A DNA stretch of 64,000 nucleotides from Paraflavitalea sp. CAU 1676 (GTDB lineage: Bacteria; Bacteroidota; Bacteroidia; Chitinophagales; Chitinophagaceae), in assembly GCF_029223285.1 (NCBI RefSeq), contig NZ_JARHUJ010000006.1, positions 62,001 to 126,000 on the forward strand. Reading direction: 5' to 3'. Position 1 is the first letter of the stretch. Every line of letters begins with the position of its first letter. This document shows positions 57,850 to 64,000 of this stretch, piece by piece. The notes beneath the pieces are model-generated. The model was not told the origin of the DNA, did no database searches, and worked only from the letters and a program-made list of their open reading frames with translations. A program made the translations under genes and the position numbers.

Positions 57850-58725
57850 CTATTTCATGAATATCATCACATAGAGCCACACAAAGGGTGTTGCGATGAG
57901 CAGCGAGTCGAACCGGTCGAGGAAGCCGCCATGGCCTGGCATCAGCGTTCCGCTGTCTTTCACATTGGCCATGCGTTTTAGTTTGCTTTCCAGGAGATCG
58001 CCGGCAGTACCTGCAATAGCCGCGATGGAAGCGATGGCGACCCAATCAATGACCCTGAAAACATCGGCCCACCAACCAATGAGAGAGATCACAATCACAC
58101 AAAGGATAGCTCCGCCAATAGTTCCTTCCCAGGTTTTCTTAGGGGAAATGGCCGAGAAAGGTGTTTTGCCGATCAGGGAACCAACGATGTAAGCCATGGT
58201 ATCGTTGATCCAGATGGAAAAGATGAGGCCACAAGGCAGAATGGCACCAAAATCAAGGATTCCGGGGCCTTTCCCGATCATCCCATAGCAACGAAGGTCC
58301 ATCATGAGGCCCCAGCTGAGTGAAATATAAACAAGGCCGAGCCCTGAAAGCCAGATATTTTTCAACCGGATATTGCCGGCAAAAAGCAACTCGATGATAG
58401 GCAACATGAACACGCAGATAAGGCCGGCAAACCATCCAAAGGCATGAAAGGAAAAATCACCAATATTAAAGGCATTGTTGGTAAAGTATAGCATGATACA
58501 CCAGCCTGCCATTCTTACGCCGTATTTGTGAAAGGGCGTTATATTGTTGTATTCAGGATCTATTTTCCCGACGAGTTTCTGGTATTCGCTCCAGCATCCA
58601 AAATGAACGATAGTAAAGAGGATAAAGAAACTCCAATGGCTCCACAGCAAACCGGCCAGCATAACCACCACGAAGATGACAGCCGTTAACGATCTTGTTT
58701 TTAGAGTAGCCAGGTTTAGTGCCAT
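57850..58725 (-). CDS. cdsA: Phosphatidate cytidylyltransferase
   Basis: A 291-residue multi-pass membrane enzyme that makes CDP-diacylglycerol from phosphatidate and CTP. About eight hydrophobic segments are visible, and the family signature is present in the order INDTMAYIVGSLIGKTPF, SAISPKKTWEGTIGG, and later DLLESKLKRMANVKDSG followed by MPGHGGFLDRFDSLL. It starts 14 bases after the CPBP protease gene and precedes psd, so precursor supply and its decarboxylated product are encoded together. Confidence 0.97.
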   Translation of the reverse strand: MALNLATLKTRSLTAVIFVVVMLAGLLWSHWSFFILFTIVHFGCWSEYQKLVGKIDPEYNNITPFHKYGVRMAGWCIMLYFTNNAFNIGDFSFHAFGWFAGLICVFMLPIIELLFAGNIRLKNIWLSGLGLVYISLSWGLMMDLRCYGMIGKGPGILDFGAILPCGLIFSIWINDTMAYIVGSLIGKTPFSAISPKKTWEGTIGGAILCVIVISLIGWWADVFRVIDWVAIASIAAIAGTAGDLLESKLKRMANVKDSGTLMPGHGGFLDRFDSLLIATPFVWLYVMIFMK

Positions 58726-58739
58726 GGGTGCTAAGATAG

Positions 58740-59627
58740 TTAAGCTATAAATTGATTGGTAGGGGTGAGATCATCTACCCGGTACACTTTTGAAAAGGTA
58801 ATGGAAGATTCGCGTTTGTAATACCAGAGGATGGCCCATACCGCTGTGCCGCTGGCGATGGCAGCCAGCAGGGGAATATCAGGATTGGTATTGACAAACT
58901 GGGGTACAAAAGAAACGGCAATGACCTGGGCGGCATTGTTTACAAAATGTGCGATGATAACGGTCCACAAACTGCCGCTATACCAGTAAAGCACTCCCAA
59001 TACGACACCGAGAAACATACGGGGCAAGAATCCCTGGAACTGAAGATGCAATGCCGAAAATAGAAACCCGGTTATCAGGATGCCCACCAGGGGATTGCGG
59101 GTAAGCTCTATGAGTATACGCTGAAGGGCGCCCCGGAAGAACACTTCTTCACAAATTGCCGGCAGTAACCCAATGACAATTACATTGATCAACACATCGA
59201 CGGGCTTTCTCGATTTGAAAAAGGCTTCCATTTGCCCCGAGGCCTTGTTTTCCAGTTCAACCATCGAAGAAGGCAGGCTGATCCGCTGATTCAATTCGCC
59301 GAGAAAGGACACGAATGGGAATGCCAGGATTACACACAATGCTGCCAATATGTACATATTGGTATGCTCGGCTTTCTTAAACCCTAAAAAGTACATTCGT
59401 TTGCCTGTAAAAGTGTAGACCGAATACAGAAAAGTGGGTAGAACGAACAGGATCACCGAAGAAAAGGCCTGGGCCCATTTGAGCCCGGCAACTACCTTAG
59501 GATCAGCAAGATCGATTTTATTGGCGGGAGCAGGAAAGAAGGCATTCGCTGCCACCAGTACAACGGGGAAAGCCAATAAAATAGCCAGCTGCTTCCAGGG
59601 TGATTTTATACGTAAATGGCCGATCAT
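58740..59627 (-). CDS. CPBP family intramembrane metalloprotease
   Basis: A 295-residue multi-pass membrane protein. The CPBP (Rce1-like) motifs are present: motif 1 ICEEVFFRGALQRIL (EExxxR), motif 2 FSALHLQFQGF (FxxxH) and motif 3 VIIAHFVNNAAQ (HxxxN). Members cleave prenylated proteins or peptides, or act in bacteriocin self-immunity; the target here is unknown. I chose the ATG at 59627 because the extra 18 residues of the longer reading are poor in hydrophobics and run past a purine-rich gap. It leads the CPBP-cdsA pair. Confidence 0.92.
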   Translation of the reverse strand: MIGHLRIKSPWKQLAILLAFPVVLVAANAFFPAPANKIDLADPKVVAGLKWAQAFSSVILFVLPTFLYSVYTFTGKRMYFLGFKKAEHTNMYILAALCVILAFPFVSFLGELNQRISLPSSMVELENKASGQMEAFFKSRKPVDVLINVIVIGLLPAICEEVFFRGALQRILIELTRNPLVGILITGFLFSALHLQFQGFLPRMFLGVVLGVLYWYSGSLWTVIIAHFVNNAAQVIAVSFVPQFVNTNPDIPLLAAIASGTAVWAILWYYKRESSITFSKVYRVDDLTPTNQFIA

Positions 59628-59740
59628 AAACTGGTATAAACGAATATTAGTATGTAAATTTGCCGCCGCTCCGGGCCGCAAGATACGGATACGAAGTTAA
59701 TTGATCCAGAATCATATACGGTTATAGGGGCTCTTTTATT

Positions 59741-60781
59741 ATGCCATCCATCGGTCAAATATCACTTCCGGATTTTCCATTACTCCTGGCTCCCATGGAG
59801 GATGTAAGTGATCCACCATTCCGCTTCGTATGTAAGCAGAATGGAGCCGATCTGATGTACAGCGAATTCATCTCGAGCGAGGGCCTTATCCGCGACGCTA
59901 TCAAGAGCCGACAGAAGCTGGACTTTTCCGAATTTGAAAGGCCATTTGGTATTCAGATTTTTGGTGGAGATGAGGAAGCGATGGCCATGAGCGCCAGGAT
60001 CGTCGATACCGTGCAGCCCGACCTGGTAGACATCAACTACGGATGCCCGGTTAAGAAGGTGGTGTGCAAAGGCGCCGGCGCAGGTGTATTAAAAGACATC
60101 GACCTGATGGTGCGCCTCACCAGTGCAGTAGTTAAATCGACCAGCCTTCCGGTGACCGTCAAGACCCGACTTGGCTGGGACGACAATTCAAAGAATATCG
60201 AAGAAGTTGCCGAACGTTTGCAGGATGTAGGCATTAAAGCGCTCACCATCCACGGACGTACCCGTGCGCAGCTGTATAAAGGAGAGGCCGACTGGTCGCT
60301 GATTGGCAAGATCAAGAACAATCCACGCATCAATATTCCCATATTCGGCAACGGAGATATCGATTCGCCTCAAAAGGCATTGGCCTATAAGAATCGATAT
60401 GGAGTAGATGGCATCATGATCGGCCGGGCAGCCATCGGTTACCCATGGATCTTCCGTGAGATCAAACATTACCTTCAAACCGGAGAGATACTTCCTTTGC
60501 CGACCATTGAAGAAAGGGTAGAAGTATGTCGCACCCATTTGCAAAAATCCATTGAGTGGAAAGGCGACATCGTGGGTATATTCGAAATGCGCCGCCACTA
60601 CACCAATTACCTTAAAGGACTTCCCCATATCAAAGAATACCGCACCCGCCTGGTGACCGTTAAAACCAAAGAAGAGGTGGAGGGTATTCTTGAGGAAGTG
60701 AAACAGGCATTTGCCGGCATGGTACCTGAAAGACAGGTAACAGGCTTTTCTGCCGGACAGCTGGAAGAATGCGCTTATTAA
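59741..60781 (+). CDS. dusB: tRNA-dihydrouridine synthase (DusB-like)
   Basis: A 346-residue FMN enzyme that reduces uridines in the tRNA D-loop. The TIM barrel shows LLAPMEDVSDPPFRFVCK, MYSEFISSEGL, IQIFGGDEEAMA, DINYGCPVKKVVCKGAGAG with the catalytic Cys in GCP, KTRLGWDD, LTIHGRTRAQLYKGEADW, GNGDIDSPQKA and DGIMIGRAAIGYPW. The C-terminal helical domain (255-346) binds tRNA. The ATG at 59741 gives the usual start. The gene end is followed by the M28 peptidase gene after 38 bases. Confidence 0.96.
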   Translation: MPSIGQISLPDFPLLLAPMEDVSDPPFRFVCKQNGADLMYSEFISSEGLIRDAIKSRQKLDFSEFERPFGIQIFGGDEEAMAMSARIVDTVQPDLVDINYGCPVKKVVCKGAGAGVLKDIDLMVRLTSAVVKSTSLPVTVKTRLGWDDNSKNIEEVAERLQDVGIKALTIHGRTRAQLYKGEADWSLIGKIKNNPRINIPIFGNGDIDSPQKALAYKNRYGVDGIMIGRAAIGYPWIFREIKHYLQTGEILPLPTIEERVEVCRTHLQKSIEWKGDIVGIFEMRRHYTNYLKGLPHIKEYRTRLVTVKTKEEVEGILEEVKQAFAGMVPERQVTGFSAGQLEECAY

Positions 60782-60819
60782 TCTACGTTCCTTCCCTAAC
60801 TTTATTCAAATTCTATCGT

Positions 60820-61779
60820 ATGATGGCACGCTGCATTCGGGTGATGATTTTTTCATGCTGCATGACCTTGTTGGTGGTTTCCTGTAAACCCAGAGCAAGT
60901 AAAAATCCCGAACCCGCTAGAAGCTCCAAAACGATCGTACAGCTGGATAGCACTTCGCTTATCCATGATCTGGAATACCTGTCGTCGCCGGCTTTGGAAG
61001 GCCGGGAAACCGGATCGCCCGGCAATGCGCTGGCGCAGGCTTACATAACACGCATCTTCGACTCTTTGCAACTGCAACAGCCCAATAGCGGCAGAAAGCA
61101 GGAATTTCCGATGGGGAAGCGCGAAGAGCTTATTACCGGGACAAATCTGTTGGCCATCATTCAAGGCTCAGTTCACCCCGATCAATACCTGGTTATTTCC
61201 GCGCATTATGATCATTTGGGTGAAAAGGGAGGCAAGATCTATTTTGGCGCCGACGACAATGCTTCGGGTACGGCCTGCCTGCTGGCCCTGGCGCGGTATT
61301 TTAAACTGGTGCAGCCCCGCCACTCCATCATCCTGGCTTCTTTCGATGCGGAGGAAAAAGGGCTGGTAGGCTCTTCCTGGTTCGTACATCACCTGCCGGT
61401 TGACAGTTCACGGATCTTGCTGAATGTAAACATGGACATGGTAAGCCGCAGCGATAAGCATGAGATCTATGCCAGTGGCTTTTACCACTATCCCTTCCTG
61501 CAAAAATTCGTCGACAGCATCAAACCAATCACCCCAGTAACCGTTTCGTATGGCCACGACAAACCATCGGATGGCGCTGATGACTGGACCAATCAATCGG
61601 ACCACTATCCCTTTCACAAAGCCGGGATCCCGTATATCTATTTTGGAGTGGAAGACCATCCCGATTACCACCAGCCTACGGATAGCTTTGAAAAGATCGA
61701 TAAGGCATTTTACTACCAGGCATGTGAAATGATCCGGGAAACGATCACCCTGCTCGACAAGCAGCAATCATTGAAGTAG
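60820..61779 (+). CDS. M28-family aminopeptidase-like lipoprotein
   Basis: A 319-residue exported zinc peptidase. The lipobox VVSC gives Cys22. The di-zinc site reads HYDHLG (His, Asp), FGADDNASGTA (Asp), FDAEEKGLVGS (Glu-Glu), NVNMDMV (Asp) and YHQPTDS (His), in the order of M28 (Peptidase family M28, aminopeptidase S-like). An opening block EYLSSPALEGRETGSPGN is typical of this lipoprotein group. I chose the ATG at 60820; the longer reading from 60769 overlaps the end of dusB and lengthens the signal peptide abnormally. Confidence 0.94.
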   Translation: MMARCIRVMIFSCCMTLLVVSCKPRASKNPEPARSSKTIVQLDSTSLIHDLEYLSSPALEGRETGSPGNALAQAYITRIFDSLQLQQPNSGRKQEFPMGKREELITGTNLLAIIQGSVHPDQYLVISAHYDHLGEKGGKIYFGADDNASGTACLLALARYFKLVQPRHSIILASFDAEEKGLVGSSWFVHHLPVDSSRILLNVNMDMVSRSDKHEIYASGFYHYPFLQKFVDSIKPITPVTVSYGHDKPSDGADDWTNQSDHYPFHKAGIPYIYFGVEDHPDYHQPTDSFEKIDKAFYYQACEMIRETITLLDKQQSLK

Positions 61780-61802
61780 GGTAAAGCTGGAAGAGAGGCA
61801 GT

Positions 61803-61829
61803 ACCCGCGACGTTCGTTTGCCTGCGGGT
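61803..61829. terminator. Weak hairpin between convergent genes
   Basis: ACCCGC and GCGGGT enclose a 15-base loop, between the M28 gene and the convergent membrane-protein gene. A short T-run follows on the plus strand (TTATTT). Confidence 0.35.
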
Positions 61830-61849
61830 TATTTCCTGTGCGGGAGCTG

Positions 61850-62359
61850 TTATGCCTTGAAAGCCACCAGTTTGTCAATAAACGTTTTGGCCTTTTGCCG
61901 CGCATTGAATTCTGCGCCTGCCATAATGAGGCATTGAATCACGAGCGCAACACCCAGACCCAGCCACCAGGCTCTCTCGGGTTTTGACCGATACAGCACC
62001 ACCACTATAAGCCCGGCCAACAATAATACCAGTTCGCCCGTGAGGAACGATGTGATCGTTTTATAGGCCTGCTGCATGCGAGGCAGTTCCTTTTCCTTCA
62101 ACTCCTGAGGGTTCATATCAAAAGCATACACATTGCGGACGCGATGGGCATCACTTCTTTTCTGAAGTGAAATGCCGATATACAATTGAAACAATCCTAT
62201 GATCAGCAAAGGCAAGGCAGCTCCTTTATAGAACTGCGTGCGAAGCAACAACCAGCAAAGAATGGCTGCTATTATCGCTACAATCCCGACAATAGCCAAA
62301 ATCAGCCCAACTTGTTTTTCGGCGATAAAGTATCGTTCGATATCCGTTTTTGTGAGCAT
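61850..62359 (-). CDS. Small multi-helix membrane protein of unknown function
   Basis: A 169-residue inner-membrane protein with four hydrophobic segments (about 17-40, 47-64, 103-121 and 130-147). A charged middle loop contains FDMNPQELKEKELPRM. No family was recognised. It lies 17 bases after the glutathione-peroxidase gene on the same strand, so cotranscription is likely. The C-terminus is cytoplasmic by the positive-inside rule (Arg/Lys-rich end). Confidence 0.78.
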   Translation of the reverse strand: MLTKTDIERYFIAEKQVGLILAIVGIVAIIAAILCWLLLRTQFYKGAALPLLIIGLFQLYIGISLQKRSDAHRVRNVYAFDMNPQELKEKELPRMQQAYKTITSFLTGELVLLLAGLIVVVLYRSKPERAWWLGLGVALVIQCLIMAGAEFNARQKAKTFIDKLVAFKA

Positions 62360-62376
62360 ATACCAGCTTTGGTGAA

Positions 62377-62967
62377 TTATTTGGTAATCGCTGATGTAAC
62401 AACTGAACTTAACGGGGATATAGATGGGTCAAAATAATGGGTCAAAATGCCCCGCTCGTTGACGAGATATTTTGAAAAATTCCAGGACGGCGCCTGTTCA
62501 TTCCAACCGTTTTGTGTTTTATGGGTCAACCAGGCAAACACGGGGTTTTGATCGGCACCTTTTACAACTATGCTTTTCTTCGCCAGTGGAAAGTTTACGC
62601 CAAAATTCACCTGGCAGAAACTGGCAATCTCTTCGTCGCTGCCTTTCTCCTGTTCCTGAAAATCATTGGCAGGGAAGCCGATGATCACCAACTTATCGCC
62701 AAACTGCTCGTGTAGCTTTTGCAGGTCGGCATACTGGTTGGTGTATCCGCAATCACTGGCAGTATTGACGAGGAGTATCTTTCTGCCCCGGAAGTTTGAC
62801 AATGGCAGGGCGTTTCCACTGTTAAGCGTTACCGATAGGTCATACACAGACTGGGGGGCGGACGTACCAAATTCGTTGTGCATAGCTTTGTTGTTTTTTC
62901 CGAATAACCTCGTAATTCCCATGAAAAAAGGATATACGGCCTGAAGTATCTTTTGTCTGCCTGTCAT
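62377..62967 (-). CDS. Glutathione peroxidase family protein (thiol type)
   Basis: A 196-residue thioredoxin-fold peroxidase. The active-site block is LLVNTASDCGYTNQYADLQ with Cys73 in place of selenocysteine, followed by IIGFPANDFQEQEKGS (Gln-containing tetrad block) and the WNFSKYLVN end motif that supplies the Trp. An N-terminal stretch (1-45) before the fold is hydrophobic (VYPFFMGITRLFG) and may be a weak membrane or export segment. It reduces peroxides, in practice often with thioredoxin. A TAAATTTG box overlaps the stop codon of the upstream aldehyde dehydrogenase gene. Confidence 0.94.
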   Translation of the reverse strand: MTGRQKILQAVYPFFMGITRLFGKNNKAMHNEFGTSAPQSVYDLSVTLNSGNALPLSNFRGRKILLVNTASDCGYTNQYADLQKLHEQFGDKLVIIGFPANDFQEQEKGSDEEIASFCQVNFGVNFPLAKKSIVVKGADQNPVFAWLTHKTQNGWNEQAPSWNFSKYLVNERGILTHYFDPSISPLSSVVTSAITK

Positions 62968-62985
62968 AAAGTAGCATTCTTACTG

Positions 62986-62993
62986 CAAATTTA
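62986..62993 (-). promoter_or_regulatory. -7 promoter box of the glutathione peroxidase gene
   Basis: The minus strand reads TAAATTTG, an exact TAnnTTTG match whose TAA is the stop codon of the upstream gene. Leader about 13 nt. It gives the peroxidase and the membrane-protein gene an independent transcript. Confidence 0.45.
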
Positions 62994-64000
62994 CCGGATG
63001 ATCCATTTAAAGAGCTTAAGTCTTCCCTTAAAAGGCGGATATTTTACATTCGGGTCGAACCAGGTAGGCGTTTTCATCACCGCTTTGCGGTGACTAAATA
63101 TCTCGAAACTGCTGCGCCCATGGTAAGCGCCTGTGCCACTGGCACCACGCCCGCCAAACGGCAAATGGTGATTCGTAAGGTGCCAGCTACAATTATTGAT
63201 GCAGGCCCCTCCGGAAGGCACCAGGGCCACCCAGGCCTTTTGCACGGCGCTGTTGCCTGCAAAAACATAAAAAGCCAGGGGGTTGGGATGCAGGTTGATG
63301 ATAGCCCTGGCTTCGTCGCGATTGGTGAACGGGATCACAGGCAGGATGGGGCCAAAGATCTCTTCCTGCATTACAAGGGAATCGTGCGCAACGTCGGCGA
63401 GGACCGTAGGCGCCAGGAATAATTCGGCTTCGTTATAATCACCGCCCTGGATGATGCGCCCACTATTCATCAGGCTCAATAATCGCCGGAACTGTTTTGC
63501 GTTAATGATCCTGCCATAATTGTAACTATTGATCGGATCGTTGGTAAAGAATTCTACCGTCGTTTCGCGAAGTGCCTGTATGAACGGTTCATAGATTGAT
63601 CTATGCACCAATACATAGTCCGGCGCCACGCACATTTGGCCTGCATTGGAGAATTTTGCCAACGCTATTCGCCGGGCTGCTACTTTAATATTTGCATCGT
63701 TTTCAACCACGCACGGACTTTTACCGCCCAGCTCCAGGGTTACAGGACTTAACTGTTCAGCCGCCATTTTGTAGATCAGTTTTCCGGTGGTAGTGCTACC
63801 CGTATAAAATACATGATCAAAGCGAAAATGCTGCATCAGCGCCGGAACGACGGATGCCCCTTCTCCCTCGGTATACAGTATATATTCTTTGGGATAGGTT
63901 TCCTCGATCATCGCTTTCATAACCGCCGAGGTAGCTGGCGCAAATTCACTGGCTTTTAACACGGTGCAATTCCCCGCTGCGATGGCCCCAACCAGGGGTG
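62991..64000 (-). CDS. Aldehyde dehydrogenase family protein (ALDH3-like), N-terminus cut by window edge
   Basis: About 336 codons are present; the 5' end lies beyond base 64000, and the frame is open to the edge (GAIAAGNCTVLKASEFAPAT), so the GTG at 63960-63962 is not a start. Motifs: FYTGSTTTGKLI (NAD binding), the catalytic Glu in VTLELGGKSPCVV, the catalytic Cys in SNAGQMCVAPDYVLV (the CVAPDY form marks the ALDH3 group), and EEIFGPILPVIPF. The C-terminal SWHLTNHHLPFGGRGASGTGA is typical too. It oxidises aldehydes to acids with NAD(P); the substrate is unknown. The last gene of the window on this strand. Confidence 0.95.
   Translation of the reverse strand, partial: PLVGAIAAGNCTVLKASEFAPATSAVMKAMIEETYPKEYILYTEGEGASVVPALMQHFRFDHVFYTGSTTTGKLIYKMAAEQLSPVTLELGGKSPCVVENDANIKVAARRIALAKFSNAGQMCVAPDYVLVHRSIYEPFIQALRETTVEFFTNDPINSYNYGRIINAKQFRRLLSLMNSGRIIQGGDYNEAELFLAPTVLADVAHDSLVMQEEIFGPILPVIPFTNRDEARAIINLHPNPLAFYVFAGNSAVQKAWVALVPSGGACINNCSWHLTNHHLPFGGRGASGTGAYHGRSSFEIFSHRKAVMKTPTWFDPNVKYPPFKGRLKLFKWIIR

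Noticed and set aside
1-64000. tRNA, rRNA, prophage or insertion-sequence genes
   Set aside because: Scanned by eye for tRNA arms, transposase motifs and phage structural genes; none supported.

Overview
The window looks like a chromosomal segment of a Bacteroidota bacterium, most likely family Chitinophagaceae. The evidence is a SusC/SusD pair behind an ECF sigma factor and FecR-type anti-sigma factor, type IX secretion and gliding parts (PorP/SprF, a type B C-terminal sorting domain, GldH), a BatD protein, LytS/LytTR two-component genes with a propeller sensor, and many upstream boxes of the form TAnnTTTG, the -7 element of the Bacteroidota housekeeping sigma factor. No tRNA, rRNA, CRISPR array, prophage or insertion sequence was recognised. 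Both ends cut genes: pdxH on the left and an aldehyde dehydrogenase on the right.

Region 1 (1-17.7 kb, all genes on the minus strand). The translation operon rplM-rpsI-rpsB-tsf starts from a well-formed promoter at about 17.7 kb and stops at a strong terminator after tsf. pyrH, which often follows tsf, lies 12 kb further on. Between them sits a seven-gene nutrient-uptake and secretion locus: ECF sigma, FecR, SusC with an N-terminal STN signalling domain, SusD, a T9SS-exported discoidin/fibronectin III protein, a PorP/SprF partner, and a lipoprotein with an HEIGH metallopeptidase motif. Beyond pyrH are a membrane-anchored coiled-coil protein and pdxH.

Region 2 (17.7-22 kb, plus strand) looks accessory. 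It has five 11-bp direct repeats, a protein of unknown function, and an A+T-rich pair made of a frameshifted DUF6932-like nucleotidyltransferase and an overlapping XRE regulator. An HD-domain phosphohydrolase and a SRPBCC/GyrI-like protein follow.

Region 3 (22-29.8 kb, minus strand) carries a CRTAC-like FG-GAP/UnbV lipoprotein, the serC-DUF1015 pair, an S1/P1-like nuclease and a DUF502 membrane protein. Region 4 (29.8-37.8 kb, plus strand) is a TetR-TolC-HlyD-RND efflux operon whose promoter contains a clear palindromic operator, followed by an AIM24-family protein.

Region 5 (37.8-53.5 kb) holds a PBP4-type carboxypeptidase, a divergent arginase-fold protein lacking some metal ligands, pheS, a 3-hydroxyacyl-CoA dehydrogenase, a nucleoside-sugar-epimerase-like protein, a LytS/LytTR two-component pair, lpxD, a pseudouridine synthase preceded by a candidate small RNA, yicC, gldH and an OmpR-type two-component pair. 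Region 6 (53.5-64 kb) has an orphan BatD, an SDR oxidoreductase, a YjjG-type nucleotidase, a small Cys/Lys-rich secreted peptide, phospholipid genes (psd, cdsA) with a CPBP protease, dusB, an M28 peptidase, a glutathione peroxidase and the partial aldehyde dehydrogenase.

Most of the window is ordinary core genome. The parts most worth a second look are the uptake locus separating tsf from pyrH, the DUF6932/XRE module, the TetR operator, the two promoter-terminator units that may encode small RNAs or attenuators, and the arginase-fold protein with lost metal ligands. All function calls come from reading motifs; no database search was run.
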